Below are positions 1-11,510 of a DNA stretch of 64,000 bases, piece after piece; the first letter of the stretch is position 1, and each line of letters opens with the position of its first letter. The notes beneath the pieces were generated by a model that saw only the letters and a list, made by a program, of their open reading frames with translations, did not search any database and was not told where the DNA came from. Source of the DNA: Clarkia xantiana subsp. parviflora (taxonomy: Eukaryota; Streptophyta; Magnoliopsida; Myrtales; Onagraceae); assembly GCA_036873135.1 (NCBI GenBank), contig JAPTYO010000027.1, positions 825,195 through 889,194 of the forward strand, written 5' to 3'. A program made the translations under genes and the position numbers.

Positions 1-1549
1 AGACAGGAGCTCTCACATTCCCAAACACCTTACCAAGCAGGGCCATTCAATGAAGGAGCCTGGAGGCAGCCGTCTCAAACATTCCAGGGATATCAAGGTG
101 GATATTCTCAGTACAACCCGACGCAGGCGCAATGTCCCCAACAAGGCGCAAGCATGGGACAAGAAGCATACCCCCAAAATCAGGGTAACCCAGTCACCGG
201 GTTGACGGAGGAGATGCTTGAACAGTTGATCGAAAAAAAGATAAAGCAAAGGAAAATGAGAGGGATGAACACATTGGTGGACACCACATCCCACCCTTTC
301 ACTGACGAGCTGGTGTACAGTCGCGTCCCAGACGCACTGTATAATCTAAGACCGGAAAAGTACCGAGGCAAGGGAGACCCGATAGAGCATGTGCAACAAC
401 ATGAACTAATGCTTTTGGGAAGGACAGACAACCCTCACCACATAGCCATGACGTTCCCCCAAACGTTAGGCGGACCAGCCGCACACTGGCTCTTCTCCCT
501 GCCAAAGAAAAGCATAGACTCATGGCAGTCCCTCAAAGAAAAGTTCATCCAACGTTACATGGGAGAACGTTCGATTATCAAAGGATCAAATGCCTTGGAT
601 GACGTCAAGCAAGAGTGGAATGAGTCCCTCGCAAGCTACTACATCCGATTTAATCAAAACATCTCGGAAATCCAAACAAACATCGCAGAGATAGAAATCA
701 TCCACGCCTTTGTCAGAAACCTGGGTAGGCACGGGTACGACTTGGGCCAAAAGCTCTCTACAAGACCGGCGGAAACAATGGAAGAGCTCGTGGCAAGAGT
801 AAAAGAGTACATTGATGCTGAGCATTACAAGATGACAGCACGGGACAAGTGGGTTAAGCCCGGCAACAAGAAAGATGAAAGTAAGCCAGGCCCCCCGAAG
901 CAGAACCAAACCCCCCAACAAAAACAGTGGACTCCGCCCCAGAAGAGAACATTCAACATTGAAGAAGACAAGAATCCAGACGTCAACACCATTGAGCTAA
1001 TCCCTTTGAACGCTCCCCTGAGTGTCATACTGAAAGAAATGAAAGAACAAAACCTCTGGAAAGAGCCATTCGGTTTCAGAAAGGGCCAGCTGGGGAAGGA
1101 ACAAGACAAGTGGTGTGAAAGCCACGAAGTCAACGGCCATGAAACAGACGACTGTAGAAGCCTTAAGTTCCAAATCAATCGAATCATACAAGAAGGCGGA
1201 CTTAAGCACTACGTCGACCAGGGGGGAAAGATTGAGAAGGTGAAAAGAAAATTCACGCCAAAGGAGAAAGGAAAAGAGAAGACCAATGACAACCCCCCTC
1301 CTAAAAAGAGGGGAGTTATTAATGTCATTCATGGTGGTCCAGCTGCAGGAGGACAAGTCTCCAACACAAGAGATGTATACGCTGCGCAGGCAAGCACACT
1401 CCCCAAGTATGGGAAAAGAAAGAAACCGGAAGAGGAGGACCCCGTGATAGGATTCTCGAGAAAAGACATGGCACACATCGTCTACCCGCATGATGACGCG
1501 TTAGTAATAACGATGGAAATCAACGGGTTCGAAGTCAAAAGAATTCTTC
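1..1549 (+). pseudogene. Element D gag polyprotein with start of aspartic protease; frameshifted
   Basis: Retrotransposon capsid/nucleocapsid protein followed by an aspartic protease. The reading frame is open from base 1, so the true start is off-window; an internal ATG lies at 154. The Gag core runs about 300-830 and includes a RVPDALY segment and the ESLASYYIRF segment. A CX2HX4HX4C zinc knuckle (WCESHEVNGHETDDC) lies at 1111-1155. The conserved INVIHGG segment near 1320 leads into the protease. Two bases are missing at about 1549 compared with element C, exactly at the protease active site, so the frame moves to the one used by the next feature. The capsid belongs to a virus-like particle. 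I infer that this copy makes no full polyprotein. Confidence 0.85.
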
Positions 1550-2623
1550 GACGGAGGAAGCTCGTCAGACATCCTCCATATCAATGTCCTCGAACAGCTG
1601 GGAATGAAGAGAGAGGACCTGAAGCCGGGAAATTTCCCGTTAGTAAGCTTTGCTGGAGCCGCTACATACCCACTGGGGATGATCACCCTTCCCACTGTGA
1701 TAGGAGAAGGATGGAACGCAATGAAAGTCGACATCACTTTCGTGATCGTCGAGAGCCTTGGCGCTTACAACGGAATTCTCGGAAGAACAACGATAAACCC
1801 CTACGAGATGGTGCCTTCAACGGCACATCAAAAGCTGAAATACCGCCTAAGGGGAGGAATTGGTGAAGTCTTGGGCGATCAGACGACAGCACGAAAATGC
1901 TATGTCAACGCCCTAAGATGCAAGAACCGCCTGGACATAGCAGTCATTGAAAGGGGACAATGTTCCAAGTCTGAAGTTGAAATGCGATTTGACGAAATGA
2001 TGAGCAAAGGAGAAAGACTCCCAGCATTTCAAACCCCAATGCTCCCAAGCATATGGGACATCAAACAAGGGGAGTCGGAATCCATCCAGAGTTACTTCAA
2101 GCGATTCGCCATAAATGCAACTTCAAGTTTGGCAGAAAAGTCAGCCGTGATCAATGCCTTTTTCCTGAACATGAACTCACCTACATTCCTCCTATTTGGA
2201 CGAACACAAGGGTGGAGAACAACCAAATCTATGGCTGACTTGAAAGAGAAGATGGAAACAGCAATCGAGGTCGCAAACGAGCTGGGGTGGTTTATCCCAC
2301 CCGCAGAACAAGAGGAGGCGCGCGAACACAAGCGTGCAAGACAGGACATGAACAACAACCAAGATGGCGAATATACACCTCTGAACATAGAGGTGGAAGA
2401 GTTGTTCAAGACCATCCTGAAGGATGTTTTACCTCCTCCAAGCGAGATCCGGATTGCCTTCCTCGGGAAGAATCCAGAAACGTGGTGCCACTACCACAAC
2501 AGATGGGGTCACAGCACGAATGGGTGCCCCTCTCTATGCAACAGAATCGAGGAACTGATCAAACAAGGAGCTCTGCGCTCCTACATTGCATGCGAGAAGC
2601 CAGCTTTATCAAACCGTCACTAA
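1550..2623 (+). pseudogene. Element D protease core plus second Gag-like module (Gag')
   Basis: This is the continuation of the previous ORF after the frameshift. It opens with the active-site motif DGGSSSDIL (1550-1576) and the conserved YNGILGRTTINP segment of Tat-type proteases. After about 1909 comes an unexpected second Gag-like module. It contains ESIQSYFKRF, similar to ESLASYYIRF of the first capsid, and ends in a second zinc knuckle with the same CX2HX4HX4C spacing (WCHYHNRWGHSTNGC, 2483-2527) followed by IKQGALRSYI. The stop codon is at 2621-2623. No RT follows. Element C carries the same fusion as one open frame. Read as one protein, the order is Gag-protease-Gag'. The function of Gag' is unknown; a second RNA-binding or capsid unit is an inference. 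Confidence 0.8.
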
Positions 2624-2983
2624 GGGAATAATCCTTCCCCTATGACATGCACATACTCTATCTTTACTTTTCAAGTACTGAGTAGAACGTTTAGGATGGG
2701 AGATCAGTTGACTCCATCCATGCACATCCCTTGTAAATAAACAAGAAGACTAATGAAGTTCACTCCTTGCGTAGGAAAAATCACTATGTAATGGCAAGCT
2801 ACCCCGGTCCAAAACCAGGAACAAGCCACATACATCATCAACAAAGGCCCTAACTCTATACGCAGAAAGGGCAACCAACAAGAAAAGCCATCAAAAAGAT
2901 ATCAAAGCAAGACTAAGCGAAGCTCATGCCTGTATTCAAAACAGAGGAAGCGCGACGCACGCAAGGAGACAAAATAATTTCAA
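2624..2983. other. Spacer of element D
   Basis: AT-rich non-coding sequence between the sense ORF and the tandem array. I see no gene, RNA or repeat in it. Confidence 0.5.
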
Positions 2984-3935
2984 CAAGGATGTGAACGTAC
3001 TAATCTATTCACATCCTTGCAAAAAGTCGGGGGACAAGCGGATCATTGGGAATCCTTCCTCGCAAACAAATGCAAGTGTCGGACGTACTAATCTATCCAC
3101 ACTTCGCCACAATACAAGGATGTGAACGTACTAATCTATTCACATCCTTGCAAAAAGTCGGGGGACAAGCGGATCATTGGGAATCCTTCCTCGCAAACAA
3201 ATGCAAGTGTCGGACGTACTAATCTATCCACACTTCGCCGTAATACAAGGATGTGAACGTACTAATCTATTCACATCCTTGCAAAAAGTCGGGGGACATA
3301 AGGATCATTAGGAATCCTCCCTCGCAAACAAATGCAAGTGTCGGACGTACTAATCTATCCACACTTCGCCGCAATACAAGGATGTGAACGTACTAATCCA
3401 TTCACATCCTTGCCAAAAGTCGGGGGACATACGGATCATTAGGAATCCTCCCTCGCAAACAAATGCAAGTGTCGGACGTACTAACCTATCCACACTTCGC
3501 CGCAATACAAGGATGTGAACGTACTAATCTATTCACATCCTTGCAAAAAGTCGGGGGACATACGGATCATTAGGAATCCTCCCTCGCAAACAAATGCAAG
3601 TGTCGGACGTACTAATCCATCCACACTTCGCCGCAATACAAGGATGTGAACGTACTAGTCCATTCACATCCTTGCCAAAAGTCGGGGGACATACGGATCA
3701 TTAGGAATCCTCCCTCGCAAACAAATGCAAGTGTCGGACGTACTAACCTATCCACACTTCGCCACAATACAAGGATGTGAACATACTAATCTATTCACAT
3801 CCTTGCAAAAAGTCAGGGGACAAGCGGATCATTAGGAATCCTCCCTCGCAAACAAATGCAAGGGTCGGACGTACTAATCTATCCACACTTCGCCGCAGCA
3901 TCAAGTATGTGAACATGCTAGTCCATTCACATCCT
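2984..3935 (+). repeat. 131-bp tandem array with paired hairpins (element D)
   Basis: The word gtgaac recurs at 2991, 3122, 3253, 3384, 3515, 3646, 3777 and 3909, so the period is 131 bp over about 7.3 copies. Each unit holds two inverted repeats. One has arms GGATGTGAA and TTCACATCC; the other has arms AAGTGT.GGA and TCC.ACACTT. Both enclose the same 12-base loop, CGTACTAATCTA. The array lies between the sense ORF and the antisense gene, where element C has an unrelated 66-bp array. Tandem arrays in the 3' untranslated part of Tat/Ogre-type elements are a known phenomenon; the shared-loop hairpin design is what I see here. Confidence 0.9.
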
Positions 3936-4324
3936 TATAAAGGAAGACAAGCAGTTCAACAAGGATCATCCTCCTTACCAAGCCACATGTGACGGTAATA
4001 CTAACTCATCCACACCCCGCCACCAACAAAGATGCAATTTCCTAAGGAAAACCATCGGATCAAGGAAATCGACAAGTCAATAGAGCAACACTCTTCCAAA
4101 AAGAGAACAAGTTATTGAGACAACAATAAAGGAAGATGCAAAATAATATTAAGTATTATATCTTTCTAACATCTCATGTCAGGCATATATATATATATAA
4201 TATAGCAGGACTAAAAGTAAAGACATCCAGCCAGCATAAAAAGTCAAGCCCAAGACGCACCCCGTCAAAATCTCACCCATGCAAGGGGAGCAACCGTATA
4301 TACACAAGAAAAAACAAAGAAAGA
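3936..4324. other. Spacer with short (TA) run
   Basis: Non-coding sequence between the array and the 3' end of the antisense gene. It includes a short alternating TA run near 4185-4203. No gene is visible. Confidence 0.5.
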
Positions 4325-4648
4325 TCAACCTGACCCAACGTCAGGAGCACCAGAACCAAAGGCGTCAGTCATAAAAACATCTTGCGCAGGGCCTTTGAAA
4401 GCACCACGGCGATCATCACCAACAGGGACGGACACCTGTCCCGTCAAACCACTCGTTCCACCACCCGCTCGGATCCCCGCAATAGCCCCAAGGGCATAGC
4501 CAGTATATGGACCAGCACTCTGGAAAGGAAAATCAGGGGCAAGAGAGTATACCCTCCTGAAGTAATCCACAGAGAAGGACTCCATGCGATCATCACGTGC
4601 CTTCTCGAGAAGCTTTGGGTAATCAGCTGTAGTAGGAAACTCAATCAT
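4325..4648 (-). CDS. Downstream ORF overlapping the antisense gene by ATGA (element D)
   Basis: A 107-residue ORF whose ATG (4648-4646) overlaps the TGA (4647-4645) of the five-exon gene as ATGA. It contains FRRVYSLAPDFPF and GPYTGYALG, which align with FIRRVSILAPGFPF and GPYAESAVG in the equivalent ORF of element C (50504-50836). That ORF also begins at an ATGA overlap. It probably encodes the C-terminal part of the antisense protein, reached either by reinitiation or through a frame lost by mutation. In element A the coiled-coil exon runs on without a frame change at this place. The tail is rich in Gly and Ala. No catalytic motif is visible and I assign no function. Confidence 0.55.
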   Translation of the reverse strand: MIEFPTTADYPKLLEKARDDRMESFSVDYFRRVYSLAPDFPFQSAGPYTGYALGAIAGIRAGGGTSGLTGQVSVPVGDDRRGAFKGPAQDVFMTDAFGSGAPDVGSG

Positions 4649-6657
4649 CCCAAGCTGATCACCAGGGCAACGTGAGACTCCTTGGTGTCCCTCAGCGCCA
4701 CAGCATGCGCCTCCTCATCGACCTTCTCCTGGCGCAGTAGGGCAAATAGCTCCGCCTCCAGCTGAGACGCACAATCCTGACTTCCCTTGAGATCAGCGGA
4801 AGACTTGGAAGAAGCATCTGAATGTGCGCGCGCCTTCTCCCTCAACACAACAACATCCTGAGACAAGTGCTCATGACGATCCTGCAGACCCCTCGTCTCC
4901 TCAACAAGCTCAACAACAAAGGAGGAAAGGTTGGTCATCACGGCATTCACCTGCAACAACAACACAAGCACATCACACACAAAGAAGCCAGACAAACGTG
5001 ATAGATCCAACATAAAAGGAAAACAACGTACAGGAGCAAAGCGCGCGAGCGAGTCCTCGACACATTTCAGCGCAGCCTCAGGGTCCCGGGGACACGTCTT
5101 GCGGTCAGCCGGTGGAACAGACCGCTGAACCACACGCACACCAACAGCAGGTGTGCTCAGGGAAACATCCTTGGGAAAACGGACAGTAGACTGAGAATAC
5201 GGAGCCCACTCATTCCCAGACACATCCCGATCAAGCCGGCAAATCAAATCAGACTTGCGGAGAGCCGGAGGAGTAGGAACAACTACACATCAAAAGCAAA
5301 CACATTAGGAGAAGGCAAACCATACCAATACAACAAGAAGTCAACCACAGTCACCTGCCAAGGGAGGCAACTCCACTGAACGCCCGCTCCCCGACCGGGG
5401 GACATGCATGGTCGAATCTGCATACATAGGCCCTTTCCCTTTGTCACAGGAAGGAGCAAGAGGCATGCCGGCAGATGTCAACCTCCTAGGATCGCTCGGG
5501 AAACGAACGTCAGCATCATGCTCCCCGACAGGTACAACTCCCCCCGCCGTCGGGAATTCCAAGCCTACAAAGACGACCACAAAAAGACCATTAACATGTT
5601 AGCATGGGAAAAATCTCAACAAAACCTTTAAAATGCACAAGTCCCATACCCGGGCCAACAGGAAGAGTATCGTCTAGGCCGGGAACAATCTGAGAAGACC
5701 CGCCTGCAACTCCACCCTGTAAACAGGGGCGTCTGTTAAAAAAACCAACCTACAAGGAAACAAGAGCAGATGTTACAAAACTTCAAAACATACCAACTCC
5801 TCCCCCGAAGGACGTACGTGAATGCCCGCCGCGAGCAGCTCGGCGTCAGAAGCACGATAAAGGGGGCTGTACTCCCCCGCCCTATTCGCCGCGTGGATCT
5901 TCTTCAAAGCGACCTTATCTCTATCGGAGAACTCCAGAAAGCGTGGAACGGGATCGGCATCCAATATGTGAGAAGTCGTCCAAGTCGTGCCCGCATCCTT
6001 TATAAAGAAGTACTGACACTTCCATTTATTCTGGGAAGTGTCCGACCGTTCACAAAATCGCGCTTCAGTATTCCACCCCGCCCTGCGCAAGCCAAGGGAA
6101 GAAAATCCCTTTTCGGTCATATGAGGCCAACGCAAGCTGAAAGTGCACATCCCAGACTCGTCCGCCTTACCCAGGCGGTAGAAGGCTCGAAACAACACTA
6201 TCGAGTAGTCCCAGGAGTTTAGATGACATTGCACCCGAAAACACGTCCAAGCTCTAAACCCTGGTGGGGTAATAGAGATGGGAGAAATCCTATAATATCG
6301 ACAAAGGCGGACCAGATCCTGACAGTAGGGGAACCGCAGCCCTTCTCGAAACTGTGAAAGGTAGACTGCCTCGTACTCAGCTGGAGGAACGGTGGGCCGA
6401 CCAAACTCAACCCCCTTTACAACATCCCAAGGATGCAAAACCTCTAGGCCGGGACACCAGCCCCGGGTCGAGACATAGAGGTCAAACTTGGAACGTGGAA
6501 GCTTGTTGGGAAAAAATACCTGAGTCTTCTCTAGTATCACGCGGTCACCCGACGGTCCCAAAAGTACACCACTTCGAGACCCAGAATCGGAATCCATGGT
6601 GCCCTCATCAACCTCTCCCTCAAAGTTATCCGAAACAAAGGGATGAGACTTACTCAT
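4645..6657 (-). CDS. Antisense five-exon gene of element D (putative gypsy-type transposon domain, coiled coil)
   Basis: Antisense to gag. Inferred exons are 6657-5794, 5716-5650, 5564-5355, 5282-5032 and 4950-4645. All four introns (77, 85, 72 and 81 bp) are GT...AG, and the phases (0, 1, 1, 0) keep one frame open for about 565 residues. The N-terminal third, with EGLRFPYCQDLVRLC and FRAWTCFRVQCH, resembles the plant 'putative gypsy type transposon' family (PF04195). The last exon is Glu/Lys/Arg-rich and probably coiled coil. The start is ATGAGTAAG; element C has the same start context. The sense gag in the same copy is broken while this gene is intact. Antisense additional ORFs are known in Tat/Grande-type elements. 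The molecular role is unknown. Exon 1 (864 bp) is the surest part; the small exons are inferred from splice sites. Confidence 0.75.
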
Positions 6658-8527
6658 TGTGCGAAGAAGCAGAAACCGTTTCCTATCAGGAACACTCTAA
6701 ATATCAAAGTCGTGCGCCTTCAAGCCCGTCAACCAAGCCCTGCAAAAACCATACACAACTCAATCAAAAACCAAGGCAACACATCAACCACATTCATCAA
6801 TGTCCTTTGCAAGGAGATCCAACCCAACGGACCAACTGTCCGCGAGCAAACATCTAGGGACCCTCCCGCTCGGGAGTCAAAAATCCTTACGCTCATCAAA
6901 GGCCTAGGCCACCTACTAATCAAATTTTCATACATTTGTGCAATGTGACACAGGTATTCAAGCGCTCTACAAAGCGACAAGTTCAAGAGCTAAAGAAATC
7001 AAAGACATGCAAAGTTGGTTATAATTACCAAAATGCCATCCGACCACATTTCGATCAAATTTTATCCCCAAAACGGCTCAAGGCTCCGGGGGCACATACA
7101 AGCAGATCAAATGCACTTAAGCAAGCCTATTACATGTCACGGGGAGACTTACTCTTCCCCGAGCAATCCGAGGAACACTCGGGTCAACTAAGCCACTAAT
7201 GAACGCGAACTACCAAGCAATCATCTAAACTCCGGGGGCATGGTTATCCACTCACAAACAATCAAGGGGGCATTATCACCATAGGGGACATCATATCAAG
7301 CCACCCGTATCAAGATACAAAGGGTCGAACTTTTCGCTCAAATAAGTCCAACTTTGAACCTCCACGATTCCCCCCCGGGTGGTCGGAACCTAGGGACCTC
7401 TTCACAAAGGGAGTTCACTATCCTTAACTCTATCTATCTACATTTAGAGCTTAGCCAAAAACAAGTTTTGAAAATCAAGCCAAAATTTCACTTAGGCATT
7501 TCATCGAACACCTACCATGCACCTTATTGAAATTCAAAATGTGCAGCCCTAAAGGTCTAATTAACATCAAGAAAAGGGAGGGGAGGACGTTACCAATCGA
7601 TACTCGACAAGAAGGACTCGAAAACGGGTCGAATCGAGCTCGAAATCGACCCGCGAATGATGCAGCCGCCGTCCGCTACCGCCGCCGCTCCCGCCGCTGT
7701 CGCCGCCGCCTCGCCGCCGCTGGGCCGCCCTGACCTCGCCGGTGGTACTCCTGGTGGTGGCCGGCCGAAATGGGGTCTCACTAGCACCCTAAAGTGAATT
7801 CCTAAAATCACTACCTTAGCCCCTCCAAAACTCTCACCACAACCAATTCAAATGTTGAAAGTTTTATCAACTATCATGAAGGAGGTGGACTACACAACAC
7901 AGTAAGTACCATACATCCAAGAGGTATACTCTCATCCACCCTTCATTTTTTAAAATTGTTGATAGCTTGGGTTTTCACCATCAAATGACTTAGCTAAATT
8001 TAACTAAGTCATTTCAAATGGTTTCAACTTTTTGAAAACGCTATGTTTATGATTTTTCGTATTACGCCCGTCACATGTGATTTTCCAAACCCGGCATTGC
8101 ATCATTCACTAAAACCGTCGCCTCGCCGCCAAGACGGCCGTCTCGGGCGACGGGCTCCCGGAAACCATCATACTGCATGAAAAACGTTTTGCCAAAATTT
8201 TCATGATTTATTATCATTTTGGTACAATTAGTCGTAACAAAAGCATTCCATGTTTATTTGATCACCTTCCAAACCCGAAAGATTTCATGTGCGCTCGCGC
8301 CTTAATTCTCCAAACAATCACATTTTCCATATTACTTGTAGTCCGTTGTGCTACTAACCCTTTGTGCAGTTGTCAAGCATGACCACCTCAAAAAACTAAG
8401 ACACGGAATTCGCCTGAGCCGCGCGTATCCACCCTTGGTAGGTCAAAACTCAAGGTGAGCAGACGATCCGAATCACGCGTATACCCTATCTTAGAATAGA
8501 GTTAAACAAAGGTCAAGCCGTTATTTA
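6658..8527. other. Region upstream of the antisense gene of D
   Basis: No long ORF with family support. A strongly GC-rich block with CCG-type repeats lies at about 7655-7765. Element C has a GC-rich block in the matching place (about 53990-54120). By position this region would hold the promoter and 5' UTR of the antisense gene, but I see no clear TATA box. The rest is AT-rich and unremarkable. Confidence 0.45.
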
Positions 8528-8540
8528 ACTCGGGGGCAAG
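8528..8540 (+). promoter_or_regulatory. Polypurine tract of element D
   Basis: Purine-rich ACTCGGGGGCAAG directly before the LTR start TGATGG. It primes plus-strand DNA synthesis. Element C has the same tract and A/B a close one (TTGGGGGCAAA). Confidence 0.85.
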
Positions 8541-8643
8541 TGATGGATATACGCATGATTCGGGCTCGGTCTTAATTATTCGGACCTCATACACGCGCAA
8601 GACCCTTTACGATTCCCCAATTTCGAGCTAACTGGGGGAAACC

Positions 8644-8749
8644 GGGCAAGTCGCGAACTTGCCCGACATCCCCGGGGGGCTTACCCGGAATTTCCGGGTA
8701 AGCCTAGGCTTACCCGGAATTCCGGGTAAGCTCAACACCCGGGGGGTGT
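8644..8749. repeat. Cluster of four palindromes in the U3 of the D LTR
   Basis: Four inverted repeats stand in a row. 8644-8664 has arms GGGCAAGT/ACTTGCCC. 8679-8703 is a near-perfect palindrome with arms GCTTACCCGGAA/TTCCGGGTAAGC. 8708-8731 is a perfect 24-base palindrome of the same arms. 8735-8749 has arms ACACCC/GGGTGT. The two middle ones are separated by CTAG and together form a larger palindrome. They lie about 220 bp upstream of the TATA box. Confidence 0.9.
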
Positions 8750-8965
8750 CGCGTACACCCCCTATTTCGTCCCGAACGTATAGGAGACTCGATTTTTAAC
8801 CAACTCCTATGTGTCCGAGACCTATGTTTCAAAGGCGCGCGCGTCCCGCTCGTGACAGCCGCCTGAGACGCGCGTCAGAGTCCTTTTCCCAAAGCTCTCC
8901 CCTGCATCCCGGTTCACATTTCCACATCGAACCGGGTCAAAACCGGTTTACGGTCCAAGGTTGCC

Positions 8966-8973
8966 TATAAATA
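8966..8973 (+). promoter_or_regulatory. TATA box of the D LTR
   Basis: TATAAATA in the context GCCTATAAATAG. It aligns with the same context in both LTRs of element C (36273-36280 and 55258-55265) and is about 145 bp upstream of the C-rich hairpin. Confidence 0.75.
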
Positions 8974-9110
8974 GCCACCTTGGGGGTAAACATTTTCAAG
9001 TCATTTTTAAGTCACTTTGGGTGAGAATGGGAAAAGCTCTGACCTCTCTCTAGAAAACCCTCTCTTTCTCTCTCTAGAAGCCGACTAATGTTGATCGTCG
9101 GAGCGAGCGC

Positions 9111-9148
9111 ACCAAGCACCCCCCCCCTCTCCATGGGGACTGCTTGGT
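9111..9148 (+). other. Hairpin with C-rich loop in R/U5 of the D LTR
   Basis: Arms ACCAAGCA (9111-9118) and TGCTTGGT (9141-9148) enclose a loop rich in C ending CTCTCC. Element C has a hairpin at the same place with different arms (CTAGCAC/GTGCTAG) and the same kind of loop, so pairing is conserved while sequence is not. It lies in the part of the LTR expected to be transcribed. Confidence 0.7.
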
Positions 9149-9326
9149 AATGCTCCTTTCGCAGGTGCAGACAGACGATCTTCCAGAGAGCCCAAAGGAC
9201 TTACCGCCGTTCAGAAGACGAAGCTAAGGCCCGCACGCGACTTTAGAGAACGGACTTGGCTCGCACCCAACCCGAAGACTTCGACGAGTTATTCAGCGGG
9301 CAACCCGCAATAACTTGGTCGAAACA

Positions 9327-10722
<1,396 letters not shown>

Positions 10723-10738
10723 GTTTGCCCCTCTTTGG
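10723..10738 (-). promoter_or_regulatory. Polypurine tract of F1
   Basis: On the minus strand CCAAAGAGGGGCAAAC directly precedes the LTR start TGTAAACACC. F2 has CCCAAAGAGGGGCAAGC at the same place (33521-33537). Confidence 0.8.
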
Positions 10739-10869
10739 ACGGACTCCCGTAGAATGCATTCGAGGGGGTTTGTCCAAAGACGAGTAAACACTAATTTTGG
10801 CTAGGAAGTATATCTTCTTCCGGGTCTTCAAGTCTCCAAGGCGGCCTTTGGCTTTATTGATGGTGCGAA

Positions 10870-11510
10870 AAAGTAGAGCCTCGGTCGGCGGTGCCCCTGT
10901 TGGCGGTGCCTCCGTTGGCGTGCGAAAAATAGAACCTCCGTCGGCGGTGCCCCTGTTGGCGGTGCCTCCATTGGTAGCGCAGAAAATAGAACCTCCGTCG
11001 GCGGTGCCCCTGTTGGCGGTGCCTCCATTGGTAGTGCAGAAAATAGAACCTCCGTCGGCGGTGCCCCTGTTGGCGGTGCCTCCATTGGTAATGCAGAAAG
11101 TAAAGCCTCCAGTGGCGTGCGGAAAATAAAGCCTCCAGTGGCGTGCAGAAAAGTAAAGCCTCCAGTGGCGTGCAGTAAAGTAAAACCTTTGGTGATGATT
11201 GGTAACAGAAGACCTCTACGTCAGACAGTACCAACAACCTCTGGTGACGCCTCTAGTGGCGAGTGGTAACGGAAAAACCTCTACGTCAGACCGTACCGGA
11301 AAACCTCGGGTGATATCTCTAGTGGCGGAAGACCTCTACGTCATACCGTACCGGAGAACCTTTGGTGATGCCTCTAGTGGCGAGTGGTAACGGAAGACCT
11401 CTACGTCAGACCGTACCGGAAAACCTCTGGTGATATCTCTGGCGGCGGAAGACCTCTACGTCAGACCGTACCGGAGACCCTTTGGCGATGCCTCTAGCGG
11501 CTAGTGGCGT
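10870..11510. repeat. Three successive tandem arrays in F1 (57, ~27 and ~55 bp)
   Basis: 10870-11100 holds about four copies of a 57-bp unit; aacctccg recurs at 10933, 10990 and 11047. 11100-11190 holds a ~27-bp unit containing cctccagtggcgtgca. 11190-11510 holds a ~55-bp unit containing cctctacgtcagaccgtacc. Because 57 is a multiple of three, the first array gives spurious ORFs of repeated residues on both strands. F2 has the same three families in degenerate form at 33660-34440. Confidence 0.85.

Larger units (their letters stand above)
1..9326 (+). mobile_element. Element D: non-autonomous Ty3/gypsy (Tat-like) LTR retrotransposon, 5' part off-window
   Basis: This is the right-hand part of an LTR retroelement. 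In order it holds gag-protease, a second Gag-like module, a 131-bp tandem array, an antisense multi-exon gene, a polypurine tract and a 3' LTR. No reverse transcriptase, RNase H or integrase lies between the gag region and the LTR. The 5' LTR and PBS lie left of the window. The five bases after the LTR (aatta, 9327-9331) are followed by sequence that matches the LTR of F1 from its 29th base onward, so D inserted into the left LTR of F1. Its layout matches the complete element C at 35936-55671. Confidence 0.85.
8541..9326 (+). repeat. 3' LTR of element D
   Basis: 786 bp, starting TGATGGATAT and ending TCGAAACA, directly after the polypurine tract and followed by aatta and F1 LTR sequence. It has a TATA box (TATAAATA, 8966-8973), a palindrome cluster upstream of it, a CT-rich leader with ctctctctagaa, and a C-rich-loop hairpin near the 3' end. 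The layout matches the LTR of element C, although the sequences are only partly alike. Confidence 0.88.

Noticed and set aside
3484..3490. TACTAAC words in the 131-bp array as splice branch points
   Set aside because: They are variants of the hairpin loop CGTACTAATCTA in some units only; no intron is implied on this strand.
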